Positions 1 to 8,459 of a DNA stretch of 19,450 nucleotides are shown piece by piece (position 1 is the stretch's first letter; each line of letters starts with the position of its first letter). The notes beneath the pieces were generated by a model. It saw only the letters and a list, made by a program, of their open reading frames with translations, searched no databases and had not been told where the DNA came from. The stretch is from Candidatus Binatia bacterium (GTDB lineage: Bacteria; Desulfobacterota_B; Binatia; UBA9968; JAJDTQ01), in the NCBI GenBank assembly GCA_022827045.1, contig JAJDTQ010000188.1, forward strand, positions 1 to 19,450. Direction: 5' to 3'. Position numbers and translations under genes: made by a program.

Positions 1-8
1 GTGCGGAA

Positions 9-170
9 ATGAAACGGACGTATCAACCGAGCAATCTTAGGCGAAAGAGAACCCACGGTTTCTTCGCGCGAATGGAGACCCCCGGCGGTCGCAATGTGCT
101 GAAGCGGCGGAGGGCCAAGGGAAGGAAGCGGTTGACCGTCGTCATCCCACCGAAGGGTCCTCGCACCTAG
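9..170 (+). CDS. rpmH: Large ribosomal subunit protein bL34
   Basis: Small basic protein of the 50S subunit, 53 residues. The start [18 protein letters not shown] and the downstream [14 protein letters not shown] are the L34 signature. L34 normally ends near residue 44-46, just after RLTV; here the frame runs on for nine more residues (VIPPKGPRT) to a TAG. The ATG at 9 is the only start giving the canonical N-terminus; the window opens only 8 bases before it, so the promoter and any dnaA or oriC lie outside. It is the first gene of the rpmH-rnpA-yidD-yidC-jag block, with the rnpA start 10 bases after its stop. Identity is near certain; the C-terminal extension is the only oddity. Confidence 0.96.
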   Translation: MKRTYQPSNLRRKRTHGFFARMETPGGRNVLKRRRAKGRKRLTVVIPPKGPRT

Positions 171-180
171 GAACGGGCCG

Positions 181-555
181 TTGTCCGGTGTCCGCGAGGG
201 GTTCCCCAGGGAAGCCCGCCTGACGAGACGTTCCGAGTTCCTGCTGCTGTCCCGAAAGGGCAGGAAGTTCTACACGCCGCACTTCATCATCATCCGAAGA
301 GACAACGACCATCTGGGTAAACGGCTGGGAGTCACGGTCAGCTCCAAGGTGGGGAACGCGGTCGTGCGCAACCGTGTGAAGCGGGGGTTGCGCGAGTTCT
401 TCCGTCGCGGACGGGAGAATTTTCGTTTCGACCAGGATACGGTCATCATTGCCCGCAGAGGAGCGGGAGAGTTGAGTTACTCGGCCATGACCGCGGAGCT
501 CCGCAACGCCATCGGCGCCGGCCCCCGGCGTCGCGCTGGCACCCAGTCCCGGTGA
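181..555 (+). CDS. rnpA: Ribonuclease P protein component
   Basis: Protein cofactor of RNase P, which binds the catalytic RNA and helps trim the 5' leaders of precursor tRNAs. The 124-residue product has the family architecture: a basic N-terminus ([13 protein letters not shown]), a central beta region ([13 protein letters not shown]) and the diagnostic RNR motif RNRVKR at residues 63-68 on the RNA-binding helix. The best start is a TTG at 181, preceded by AGGAA about 7 bases upstream that overlaps the end of rpmH; no ATG fits. It lies between rpmH and yidD, the classical order, and yidD begins 4 bases after its stop, so translation is probably coupled. The arginine-rich tail ([11 protein letters not shown]) is not conserved in the family. 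Confidence 0.95.
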   Translation: MSGVREGFPREARLTRRSEFLLLSRKGRKFYTPHFIIIRRDNDHLGKRLGVTVSSKVGNAVVRNRVKRGLREFFRRGRENFRFDQDTVIIARRGAGELSYSAMTAELRNAIGAGPRRRAGTQSR

Positions 556-559
556 CCCC

Positions 560-781
560 ATGACCACGATCTGCCGTTGCGCCGTGCGTATCCCCATCAG
601 GGCCTACCAGCGGTTCATCTCGCCGTTGCTGCCGCGCACCTGCCGGTACTATCCGACGTGTTCCGCCTACGCATTGGAGGCGGTGCAGCGACACGGCGTC
701 CTGAAGGGGCTCGGTCTCGGCGCCTGGCGGCTCCTGCGCTGCAATCCGCTCAGCGATGGGGGATACGACCCGGTTCCGTAG
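560..781 (+). CDS. yidD: Membrane protein insertion efficiency factor YidD
   Basis: Short (73-residue) YidD-family protein, associated with the inner membrane and assisting YidC-dependent insertion of membrane proteins. Diagnostic features are an amphipathic N-terminal helix ([16 protein letters not shown]), the conserved [19 protein letters not shown] block with its two cysteines, and the C-terminal [15 protein letters not shown]. The ATG at 560 comes 4 bases after the rnpA stop and the next gene, yidC, starts 6 bases after the yidD stop. This rnpA-yidD-yidC order is widely conserved and supports the call. Length is typical. The exact biochemical role of YidD is not settled in the family. 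Confidence 0.94.
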   Translation: MTTICRCAVRIPIRAYQRFISPLLPRTCRYYPTCSAYALEAVQRHGVLKGLGLGAWRLLRCNPLSDGGYDPVP

Positions 782-787
782 GGATCC

Positions 788-2422
788 ATGGAAAAGCGAG
801 CCTTCATAGCGGTCGTCATCTCGATCCTCATCATCATCCTCTACCAGGAGTACATGCGGCGCTTCTATCCGCCCGTGGAGCCGCCGCCGAAAGAGACGGC
901 CGCCAAGCCCGAGAGGCAGCCCGCCGCCCCGCCGGTGGCGGCGTCCAAGCCCGCCACACCTTCCCCGGCTTCCGCTCCCGAGGCGGTCAAGCCGGCCGCG
1001 ATGGTGCCGGTGCGGGACGTGACGGTGGAGACACCCGACTACATCGCGCGCTTCACCAACCAGGGGGCCCGGCTCAAGAGCTTCCGCCTCAAGCAGTACC
1101 GCGCGAGCGTGGCGGCGGACAGCCCGTTGATCGAAATGGCCTCCCCCGGACCGGGGATGGAGTATCCCCTGGGGCTGCGCCTCGACGATACGCCCTCCGG
1201 CACCGATCAAGGGATCGTCTATGAGATCCAGGGCACGGACCTGAACCTCCAGGCTGGCGGCGACGGCAGGATCACCTTCCTGGGCTCGACGCCTTCGGGC
1301 CGCCCGGTGGTCAAGGAGTTCACCTTCAACGGTTCCAGCTACGCGGTGGAGGTGGCCGTGTCGATCGGTGGGTCGGCGCAGGGTGCCGTTCTGCTTCTTA
1401 CCACCGGCGGCGAGGCCAAGGGCGTCAAGGGCGACGGAATCTTCGAGGGACTCATCGCGTTGCGAGAGGGAGAGATCACCCGCGAGTGGCCGGGCGACAT
1501 CGAGGCCCGAATCAATCTCAACGCTCCGCTTTCATGGGCCGGCTTCGGCTACACCTACTTCGTTTCCGCTCTCATCCCCGCCGACGGTGTCGAGGCGGAC
1601 GCGGCGGTGGTGCCCGCCACCGGACGCGACCAGGGGTTTACGCTGGAAACGCGCGGCCGGGTGCTGTCGAGCACGGAACGCAGCGCGCGCTACCGGCTCT
1701 TCATGGGCCCCAAGGTGCTCAGCCTGCTCGAGTCGTTCGACCGCGGTCTCGAGGAATCCATCGACTTCGGCTACTTCGCCTTCATCTCGGTGCCGATGCT
1801 GCAGGCGCTGCATTTCTTTCAGACCTACACCGGGAACTACGGTCTCGACATCATCCTGCTGACGCTCATCATCAAGCTGCTGCTGTGGCCGTTGACGCAC
1901 AAGAGCTTCGTCTCCATGAAGCGCATGCAGAAGCTGCAGCCGCAGATGCAGCGCCTCAAGGACAAGTTCGGCGACGACAAGGCGCGGCTGAACAAGGAGA
2001 TGATGGACCTCTACAAGCGGAACAAGGTGAATCCGTTTGGAAGTTGTCTGCCCATGCTCCTGCAGTTCCCCTTCTTCATCGGCTTCTACAACGCGTTGCT
2101 GACCCCCATCGAACTCCGTCACGCGAGTTTCCTGTGGATCAAGGACCTGTCGCGTCCGGACTGGGAATCGCTGCCGTTCTCGGCCTTCGGTTTTGACGTG
2201 GGCGTTCCCGTGCTGGTGCTGCTCATGGGGGCGAGCATGTTCATCCAGCAGTGGATGTCGCCGGCCATCGGCGATGCCAACCAGCGGCGCATGATGATGC
2301 TCATGCCGCTGATTTTCACCGTGATCTTCGTAAGCTTCCCGTCGGGACTCACGATCTACTGGTTCGTGAACAATCTCCTGAGCATCGTCCAGCAATACAT
2401 GATCAACCGGAAAGAGCGCTGA
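788..2422 (+). CDS. yidC: Membrane protein insertase YidC (diderm type)
   Basis: Inner-membrane insertase of the YidC/Oxa1/Alb3 family, which inserts and folds membrane proteins alone or with the Sec translocon. At 544 residues it is the long Gram-negative form. It has an N-terminal membrane anchor (about residues 4-20), a Pro/Ala-rich linker (about 28-75), and a large periplasmic beta domain (about 78-330). The Oxa1 core (about 345-540) carries the conserved cytoplasmic MQKLQPQMQRLKDKFGDDKARLNKEMMDLYKRNKVNPFGSCLPMLLQ segment from about residue 380. The positive residue expected in the hydrophilic groove (an arginine in E. coli) appears to be Lys363, within IIKLLLWPLT. The basic tail NRKER suits ribosome contact. 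It sits between yidD and jag, as expected. Confidence 0.97.
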   Translation: MEKRAFIAVVISILIIILYQEYMRRFYPPVEPPPKETAAKPERQPAAPPVAASKPATPSPASAPEAVKPAAMVPVRDVTVETPDYIARFTNQGARLKSFRLKQYRASVAADSPLIEMASPGPGMEYPLGLRLDDTPSGTDQGIVYEIQGTDLNLQAGGDGRITFLGSTPSGRPVVKEFTFNGSSYAVEVAVSIGGSAQGAVLLLTTGGEAKGVKGDGIFEGLIALREGEITREWPGDIEARINLNAPLSWAGFGYTYFVSALIPADGVEADAAVVPATGRDQGFTLETRGRVLSSTERSARYRLFMGPKVLSLLESFDRGLEESIDFGYFAFISVPMLQALHFFQTYTGNYGLDIILLTLIIKLLLWPLTHKSFVSMKRMQKLQPQMQRLKDKFGDDKARLNKEMMDLYKRNKVNPFGSCLPMLLQFPFFIGFYNALLTPIELRHASFLWIKDLSRPDWESLPFSAFGFDVGVPVLVLLMGASMFIQQWMSPAIGDANQRRMMMLMPLIFTVIFVSFPSGLTIYWFVNNLLSIVQQYMINRKER

Positions 2423-2467
2423 GGGCCGGCTGTTCCGTCGCGGCGCCCCGTGGAGGAGAGGTTTGTG

Positions 2468-3301
2468 ATGAAGCAAGTCGAAACCGAAGGAGAAACACTT
2501 GACGAAGCCATCACCAAGGCACTGAACCTGTTGGGCGTGGAGCGGGACAAGGTCTCGCTGGACATTCTGGCGGAGGAAAAGATGGGCCTGCTCGGCTTCG
2601 GCCGCCAGAACGCGCGGGTCCGGGCCACCATCCGGGAGGCGGTGGCGGTCGAGCCGGACGAGGAGGCCGGGGCCCCGGCCCCCGTGGAGGCCCCCGCGGA
2701 CGAACCGGCCGAGACCGAGCCGGAGGCAGCCGCGGCGGTCGTCGATCGATCCGACGACGGCGAGCGGGATGAAGAACCCGCGGAGACCGATGAGCGGTCC
2801 GCGGAGGTCCGCAAGGTCAGCGTCGAGGTGCTCACGGAGATCCTCCGGCTGATGGGGGTGGAGGCGGAGGTGGTGGTCAAGCCGGGGACGAGCGCTTCGG
2901 AGTTCGTGCTGGATGTTCAGGGCGACAGCAGCGCGCTCCTCATCGGCCGCCGGGGTCAGACCTTGGAGTCCCTCCAGCACATCCTCAGCCGTATCGTGGC
3001 CGACAAGGTCGGCGCGGGCGTCCCGCAGCCCATCGTCGACGCCGAAGACTACCGTGGAAGGCGTGTCAGGTCCCTCGAGGACATGGCGCTGCGCATGGGC
3101 GAGAAGGCCAAGCGCAGCCGCAAGACCCAGGGGATCGACGCCCTCAGCGCCCGCGACCGCCGTGTCGTCCACCTCGCCCTCAAGGACGACCCCTGGCTCA
3201 CCACCAAGAGCCTCGGACAGGGTGCCTTCCGCCGGCTCCTTATCATCCCCGAAGGGGACCGGAAGGACCCGGATTCGGAACACGTCGCCGACGACCAGTA
3301 A
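2468..3301 (+). CDS. jag: Jag/KhpB-type RNA-binding protein (Jag-N, KH, R3H)
   Basis: Single-strand nucleic-acid-binding protein of the Jag (SpoIIIJ-associated, KhpB/EloR) family, 277 residues. The N-terminal Jag-N domain (about 1-55) contains EEKMGLLGFGRQNARV. An acidic Ala/Pro/Glu-rich linker follows (about 57-115). Then comes a KH domain (about 118-195) with the IGRRGQTLESLQHILSRIV loop, and a C-terminal R3H domain with LSARDRRVVHLALKDDP and RRLLIIPEG. The open frame reaches a GTG at 2450, but the strong GGAGGAGAGG at 2452-2461 has correct spacing only to ATG 2468 (or the GTG just before it), so 2468 is chosen. In many bacteria mnmE follows; here a tetR cassette does. In Gram-positive relatives the family affects cell elongation and RNA metabolism; its role in diderms is unclear. 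Confidence 0.92.
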   Translation: MKQVETEGETLDEAITKALNLLGVERDKVSLDILAEEKMGLLGFGRQNARVRATIREAVAVEPDEEAGAPAPVEAPADEPAETEPEAAAAVVDRSDDGERDEEPAETDERSAEVRKVSVEVLTEILRLMGVEAEVVVKPGTSASEFVLDVQGDSSALLIGRRGQTLESLQHILSRIVADKVGAGVPQPIVDAEDYRGRRVRSLEDMALRMGEKAKRSRKTQGIDALSARDRRVVHLALKDDPWLTTKSLGQGAFRRLLIIPEGDRKDPDSEHVADDQ

Positions 3302-3324
3302 CCGTCAAATCGGTGCTTGACTCG

Positions 3325-3353
3325 TTGACCTGCAAGATGTACGGGTGTAGTTT
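3325..3353 (+). promoter_or_regulatory. Probable promoter of the tetR-RND efflux cassette
   Basis: A -35-like TTGACC at 3325-3330 is followed after 17 bases by TAGTTT at 3348-3353, a weak -10 (3 of 6 to consensus). Predicted transcription would begin near 3360, inside the palindrome that follows. The stretch is locally AT-rich in an otherwise GC-rich window. The position of the operator supports this promoter more than the -10 match does. Confidence 0.45.
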
Positions 3354-3358
3354 TTAAA

Positions 3359-3378
3359 TTGACCGGCTGGCCGGTCAA
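3359..3378. promoter_or_regulatory. Perfect 9-2-9 palindrome, likely TetR operator
   Basis: TTGACCGGC (3359-3367) and its exact complement GCCGGTCAA (3370-3378) are separated by TG. The site lies about 50 bases before the tetR start and covers the predicted transcription start. TetR-family dimers bind such sites and usually repress their own operon. The neighbouring regulator is the obvious ligand-responsive partner, but binding is inferred. Confidence 0.72.
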
Positions 3379-3427
3379 GATTGAACGGTGCTCGTGAAAT
3401 GTATTCGTGACTTACAGGTTTGAGAGC

Positions 3428-4027
3428 ATGCCCATCGTTGTCGACAAGGAGCGCAAGCGCGCGGAGATACTCGAGGCGGCCATGACGGTTTTCGCCCAGA
3501 AGGGGTTCCATCGTTCGAAGATGGAGGAAGTCGCGGTTGCCGCCGGGATCGGCAAGGGGACCATCTACGAGTACTTCGAGAGCAAGCACCAGCTCCTGCA
3601 GTCACTCCACGGCTACATGCTGGCCAAGCTCAAGGAATACTACGCTACGGAGCTGCACGGCATCGAGGAGCCTCCGGAGATCATCCGGCGTTTTCTGGCC
3701 GCCGCTCTTGTCAGTTTCCGCCAATGGGAGCCCTTTTTCTACGTCTTTTGCGACGTCTGGGCCGAGGCCGGCCGGGCCGAGCAGCAGAGCCTTTTGCGCA
3801 TGCAGTTGCGGGACTCCTACCAGTCCTCCATCGATGACCTGACGATGGTCGTCGAAGCGGGAGTCGCCGGCGGCTTCTTCCACTGCGAACACCCCAGGCT
3901 CGCGGCCGAACACATCCTCGCGTGCGTCGACGGGTTGGCGCTGCACTGGCTTTACGACCAGGAGGCATTCGACCTGGAGGAGATGACCGAAGCCCTTACG
4001 CGGGCGGTCATGAGGAGCCTGGGATGA
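3428..4027 (+). CDS. TetR/AcrR-family transcriptional regulator
   Basis: Likely local repressor of the efflux genes behind it. The 199-residue protein has the TetR DNA-binding domain at residues about 8-55: RAEILEAAMTVFAQKGFHRSKMEEVAVAAGIGKGTIYEYFESK, with the helix-turn-helix at roughly 32-52 (MEEVAVAAGIGKGTIYEYF). The rest is an all-helical, aromatic-rich ligand-binding and dimerisation domain, too divergent to name a ligand. The frame extends to a GTG at 3407, but ATG 3428 is a better start because TetR N-terminal arms are short and the GTG has no Shine-Dalgarno sequence. A perfect palindrome sits just upstream. Its stop overlaps the adaptor start (ATGA), so regulator and pump are one transcription unit. 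Confidence 0.92.
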   Translation: MPIVVDKERKRAEILEAAMTVFAQKGFHRSKMEEVAVAAGIGKGTIYEYFESKHQLLQSLHGYMLAKLKEYYATELHGIEEPPEIIRRFLAAALVSFRQWEPFFYVFCDVWAEAGRAEQQSLLRMQLRDSYQSSIDDLTMVVEAGVAGGFFHCEHPRLAAEHILACVDGLALHWLYDQEAFDLEEMTEALTRAVMRSLG

Positions 4028-5277
4028 AGATCCGCATCGCCGTTTCCATCCTGCTCATCCTCCTGGTAAGCGCGGTCACCGCCGTGGGCGTGTACGTCAT
4101 CAGCGACGTGGAGGAAAAGCCCCCTGTCGAACCGCAGGCTGCGCCCGTGCCGGTGGAGGTGGCGGCGGTGGCGGCCACTGATTTCGTGCACCGGATCGAG
4201 GCATTGGGCACCATTGCCGCCGTGCGCGAGGGCCCTGTCGGCGCGGAGGTCAGCGGCCGCATCGTCGGGATACCGGAAAACATCGGCCTCGGCAGTGTGG
4301 TGCGGGCCGGGGCGTTGCTGGCGCGGGTGGATTCCACGGATTTCGAGATCGCCGTGCGCAAGGCGGCGGCACAGGTGGCCAGCGCGAAGGCGCGGGTCCG
4401 CAAGGCCGCGGTGGACATCGAGCGGCAACGCAAGCTGGTGCGGCTCAACCGCGAGCAGCTGCGGCTGGCGCGGGCGGAGCACGAACGCCTCACCAAGCTT
4501 CTGAAGAAGGAGCTGGTGTCCAGCCAGGAGGCGGAACGCCAGGAACTGGCGTGGCGGCGGATCGAGGAGGAGCTCGAATCGGCCCGAAGCGGGGAGCGGG
4601 AGACCGAAGCGCTGCACGCCATCGCCCGGGCGGACCTGGCCCTGGCCGACGTCCAGCTCGAGCAGGCGCGGGAAACCCTGAGGGATACCGAGATCCGCGC
4701 GCCTTTTGCCGGCGTGATCGCGAGCAAGAACGTGACGCTGGGGGAGCGCGTCACGCCGGGCCAGGTGCTCTTCCGGCTGGCCGACGTCGAGACCGTGAAG
4801 CTCGACGTGCGCATTCCGGCCGGTGACATCCACCGGCTCGACCCCCGGATCGTGGCCGAGGTGCGGGTGCGCGGGCTGGAGGAGGAGTTTACCGGACGGG
4901 TGGCCAACATCGGTCCGCGGGCGGACCGGGAGACGCGCTCGTTTCCGGTGGAGATTTCCCTTTCCAACACTCCGGGCCGGAAGCTTCTTCCCGGAATGTT
5001 CGCGCGCGCCGTCATCCCCGTGCGGGACTATCCGGGCGCCATCCTGATACCGCGGGAAAGCGTCATCTTCGAGGACGCGGAGGCGGCCGTTTTCGTGGCC
5101 GACCCCGACTCCGGACGGGCCGCGCGGCGCACGGTGCGCATCGCCCGGCGCTTCGGGTCGCGTTACATGATCGCGGCGGGCCTTGAACCCGGGGAACTCC
5201 TCGTGACCGCCGGACAGCGCCTGCTCGTGGATGGCGCCCGCATCCGCGTGGTCACGCGCCGGGATCTGTCCTCATGA
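4024..5277 (+). CDS. RND efflux periplasmic adaptor (membrane fusion protein)
   Basis: Periplasmic adaptor linking an RND pump to an outer-membrane channel, HlyD/AcrA superfamily, 417 residues. It begins with an uncleaved anchor or signal sequence (MKIRIAVSILLILLVSAVTAVGVYVI) without a lipobox cysteine. A barrel/lipoyl half follows (GPVGAEVSGRIVGIPENIGLGSVVRAGALLARVD). A long charged alpha-helical hairpin spans about residues 110-220 (many Arg, Glu, Leu and Ala). The second lipoyl half is TEIRAPFAGVIASKNVTLGERVTPGQVLF. The beta-barrel and membrane-proximal domains close the protein. The open frame starts earlier (3922), but that stretch is out of frame with the real tetR; ATG 4024, overlapping the tetR stop as ATGA, gives the signal sequence. 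The stop overlaps the permease start in the same way. Confidence 0.93.
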   Translation: MKIRIAVSILLILLVSAVTAVGVYVISDVEEKPPVEPQAAPVPVEVAAVAATDFVHRIEALGTIAAVREGPVGAEVSGRIVGIPENIGLGSVVRAGALLARVDSTDFEIAVRKAAAQVASAKARVRKAAVDIERQRKLVRLNREQLRLARAEHERLTKLLKKELVSSQEAERQELAWRRIEEELESARSGERETEALHAIARADLALADVQLEQARETLRDTEIRAPFAGVIASKNVTLGERVTPGQVLFRLADVETVKLDVRIPAGDIHRLDPRIVAEVRVRGLEEEFTGRVANIGPRADRETRSFPVEISLSNTPGRKLLPGMFARAVIPVRDYPGAILIPRESVIFEDAEAAVFVADPDSGRAARRTVRIARRFGSRYMIAAGLEPGELLVTAGQRLLVDGARIRVVTRRDLSS

Positions 5278-8200
5278 AGAAGATCATCGAGTTCTCCATC
5301 GGGAACCCCGTCATCGTCAACCTGCTGGTGCTCCTGATCCTCATATCGGGGGCGTTGTCCTACCTGCGGCTCAAGCGGGAGCTGTTCCCCGACTTCTCCC
5401 GCCGCGTGATCCGGATCGATACGGTCTACGCGGGTGCCTCACCCGAGGAGGTGGAGGAGCTCATCACCGCGAGGATCGAGGACCGCGTCCGCAACGTGGA
5501 CGGCGTGAACGAGATGCTTTCCAGCTCTCGCGAGGGCCAATCCGAGATCCGCCTCCGGATGCAGTCGGACACCGAGATGAGCCGCGCCCTGGGGGACGTG
5601 CGCGCCGCCCTGGACCGGGTCGTCGGACTGCCGGAGGAGGCCGAAGAGCCCCGCGTGAGCGAGGTCCTGTCCACCATCCCGGTGATCACGGTCGCTTTGA
5701 GCGGCGACATACCCGAGCAGGAGCTGCGGGAGGTCGCCAAGGATGTGCGGGATCGGCTCAGGCGGGTCGACGGCGTCGCCACGGTGTCGATCTTCGGCAT
5801 CCGCGACAGCCGGATCCTCATCGAGATCGACCCGGGGCGGCTCGACCAGTACCGGCTGAGCCTGGACGAAATCCGCGCGGCGGTCGCCAACCAGAACCGC
5901 AACGTGCCCGGCGGAGCGCTGAAGACCGCGCGGGGCGAAATCCTGGTGCGGACCCTGGGCGTGGCCGGGGGCGTGGCCGACGTGGAGCGCATGATTCTTC
6001 GTTCCACGGATACCGGACACGCGCTTACGGTGGGGGACGTGGCGGACGTGCGCGAGTCCTTCGAGGACGCGACGATGCTCGCGCGCTTTGACGGCAAGCC
6101 CTCGCTCAACCTCGTGGTCGTCAAGGAATTGAGCGGCGATACCATCAGCGTCGCGGAACGCGTGCGCGACGCCGTGGCGGTAATCCGCCCGACCTTGCCG
6201 GGGACCGTCTCCGTCGGAATCTTCAATGACTTCTCGGTGTTCATCCGAAACCGTCTGGGCACCCTGGGCGAGAGCGGCGCCATCGGGCTGACCATCGTGC
6301 TGGCGGTGCTCTGTGTCTTCGTCCGCGGCCGCATCGCCCTGATGACCTCCCTCGGCATTCCGTTCGCGGTGCTGGGTTGCCTGGTCCTGATGTCGGTTTA
6401 CGGCATCAGCCTCAACATGATCTCGGCCTTCGGCCTGATCCTGGTGCTCGGTCTGCTGGTGGACGACGCCGTCATCGTCACCGAAAACGTGTACCGCTAC
6501 GTCGAGCAGGGCCTGCCTCCCAAGGAGGCGGCCCTCCAGGGCACCTACGAGGTGGCCTGGCCGGTGGTCACCACGGTGCTGACCACCGTCGCCGCCTTCG
6601 TCCCGTTCCTGCTGATCCCGGGCACCATGGGCTTCTTCATGGAGCCTCTCCCATGGGTGGTGACCTTCGCGCTGCTGCTCTCGCTCCTGGAGGTGCTGTT
6701 TATCCTGCCGTCGCATCTATCGGAGGTCATCACGCCCGCGTATGCGAACAGGGTGCGCCGCGGCGAGCGTCTGTGGCTTACCCGGCTGCGCCGTCGCGAG
6801 CGGCTGGCCGGTCTCCGCCGCCTGCACGTGAGCGGCCAGCGCAAGGGGTTCGCGAGTCTGCGCCATGCTTACGAAAAGCTGCTGGGAGTCGCGGTCCGCT
6901 GGCGTTACGTGGCGGTGACCCTGGTCGTGGCGGGCAGCGTTATGCTGGCCGCGGCGGCCCAGTACCGGGTTCCCTTCGTGCTGTTTGGCGAGTTCGAGTC
7001 GAGCCAGTTCTTCGTGAACTTCGAGACATCGCCCAACGCCAAGCTGGAAGACACCGAGGCGCTGGCCGTTCAGGCCGAAGAGATCGTGGCGGGTTTGCCT
7101 CCCGGTGAGCTCAAATCCCTGTCCACGACCGTCGGCGTTGCCTTCCTCGACGTGAACCGGGTGGTGAGAGGAAGCAACGTGGGACAGCTCACGCTGGAGC
7201 TCAACGACGATCGCGGCCGCAGCACGACCGAGGTTATCGGCGACCTCCGGGAGAAGATGGAGCGGATACCGGGCATCACCAAGCTCCAGTTCCTCGGTCT
7301 CCAGGCGGGGCCCGGAGGCCCCGACATCGAGGCCCGGATCATCGGCGAGGACCTCGAAGGCCTCAGGCGTCTCACCGGAGAGGTCAAGGGCTTTCTGGCG
7401 ACGCTGCCCGGTGTACGGGACATCCGCGATGACCTCGTCGCGGGCAAGGAGGAGCTCCGCATCAGCCTCAAGCCGGAGGGGCGCACGCTGGGCCTCGACG
7501 TGAGGGGCATCGCGCGCCAGGTGCAGCAGGGCATCCAGGGGGTCGAGGCCTCGAGCATCCAGCGCGGAGACGAGGATGTGCCCATCGTCGTCCGGTTTCC
7601 CCGAGACCGGCGCAGCCACGTCGACACCGTGTCGCGGATGAAGCTCACGCTGCCCTCCGGCGAGCGGGTCTTCCTGCGCGAGGTCGCCGACATCGGCACC
7701 GGCATCAGCCCGAGCCAGATCAACCGGGACGATCGCAAGCGGACGCTGAGCGTCTTCGCCGAGGTGGAGGCGGAGAAAACCACGGTGGTGGAGGCCACGG
7801 ACGCTTTGATGCGCCAGTTCGCCGACGTCGGCCAGCGTTACCCCGGGCAGCGGGTCGTGGTGAAGGGCGAACGGCAGGAGATGGAGGAGTCGTTGGGCGC
7901 CCTGCCGCAGATCTCCCTGATCACGTTGTTCGTCATCTACTTCGTGCTGGGCTCCCTGTTCAAATCGTTCGTACAGCCGTTCATCGTCATGGCGGCGATT
8001 CCCTTCGCCTTCGGCGGCGTCGTCATCGGCCATCTCGTCATGGGCGAGAACCTGAGCTTCCTGTCCCTCCTGGGCTTCGTCGCACTGGCAGGGGTCGTGG
8101 TCAACGATTCCCTCATACTGGTGGACTTCATCAACCGCAGCCGGAGAAGGGGCACGTCGGCGTACGACTCCATCATCCAGTCCGGCGTCGTGCGCCTGAG

Positions 8201-8459
8201 GCCGGTCATGTTGACCACCGTCACCACCGTGGGCGGCCTGGTGCCGCTGGCCTTCTTCGCCACCGGCCAGGCAAGGTTCCTTTCGCCCATGGCCATCTCC
8301 GTGGTCTGGGGGCTCGCCTTCGCCACCGTTCTCACGCTGATCCTCACGCCGTGCCTCTACGCCATGCTGGACGACGCCAAGGCGATCGTGCGGCGATTGT
8401 TTCAGATCGGCGCGGCGACGCCGGATGGAGTCGTCGCGCCGGAAGAAGCCGGAATTTGA
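5274..8459 (+). CDS. RND-family efflux permease (AcrB-like)
   Basis: Proton-driven inner-membrane exporter, 1061 residues, the normal size for hydrophobe/amphiphile RND pumps. It shows the duplicated layout: TM1 (residues about 8-30), a large periplasmic loop, TM2-6 (from about 335), a basic cytoplasmic segment near 490-535, TM7, a second periplasmic loop, and TM8-12 (from about 880). The TM4 proton-relay pair is Asp397-Asp398 in GLLVDDAVIVTENVYRYVEQG. The TM10 position that is lysine in AcrB reads VVNDSLILVDF (Asn944-Asp945) instead, so the relay differs in detail. Substrates cannot be read from the sequence. It overlaps the adaptor gene by ATGA. No TolC/OprM-type gene is in the window, so the channel must be shared or encoded elsewhere. 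Confidence 0.93.
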   Translation: MKKIIEFSIGNPVIVNLLVLLILISGALSYLRLKRELFPDFSRRVIRIDTVYAGASPEEVEELITARIEDRVRNVDGVNEMLSSSREGQSEIRLRMQSDTEMSRALGDVRAALDRVVGLPEEAEEPRVSEVLSTIPVITVALSGDIPEQELREVAKDVRDRLRRVDGVATVSIFGIRDSRILIEIDPGRLDQYRLSLDEIRAAVANQNRNVPGGALKTARGEILVRTLGVAGGVADVERMILRSTDTGHALTVGDVADVRESFEDATMLARFDGKPSLNLVVVKELSGDTISVAERVRDAVAVIRPTLPGTVSVGIFNDFSVFIRNRLGTLGESGAIGLTIVLAVLCVFVRGRIALMTSLGIPFAVLGCLVLMSVYGISLNMISAFGLILVLGLLVDDAVIVTENVYRYVEQGLPPKEAALQGTYEVAWPVVTTVLTTVAAFVPFLLIPGTMGFFMEPLPWVVTFALLLSLLEVLFILPSHLSEVITPAYANRVRRGERLWLTRLRRRERLAGLRRLHVSGQRKGFASLRHAYEKLLGVAVRWRYVAVTLVVAGSVMLAAAAQYRVPFVLFGEFESSQFFVNFETSPNAKLEDTEALAVQAEEIVAGLPPGELKSLSTTVGVAFLDVNRVVRGSNVGQLTLELNDDRGRSTTEVIGDLREKMERIPGITKLQFLGLQAGPGGPDIEARIIGEDLEGLRRLTGEVKGFLATLPGVRDIRDDLVAGKEELRISLKPEGRTLGLDVRGIARQVQQGIQGVEASSIQRGDEDVPIVVRFPRDRRSHVDTVSRMKLTLPSGERVFLREVADIGTGISPSQINRDDRKRTLSVFAEVEAEKTTVVEATDALMRQFADVGQRYPGQRVVVKGERQEMEESLGALPQISLITLFVIYFVLGSLFKSFVQPFIVMAAIPFAFGGVVIGHLVMGENLSFLSLLGFVALAGVVVNDSLILVDFINRSRRRGTSAYDSIIQSGVVRLRPVMLTTVTTVGGLVPLAFFATGQARFLSPMAISVVWGLAFATVLTLILTPCLYAMLDDAKAIVRRLFQIGAATPDGVVAPEEAGI

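Noticed and set aside
1..200. Replication origin (oriC) beside rpmH
   Set aside because: The gene block is typical of origin regions in many bacteria, but no DnaA-box cluster or AT-rich unwinding element is visible in the window, and dnaA is not present.
1532..3283. A 583-codon minus-strand frame opposite yidC and jag
   Set aside because: It is a shadow of two certain genes; its translation is low-complexity His/Arg/Glu/Val-rich sequence with no recognisable domain.
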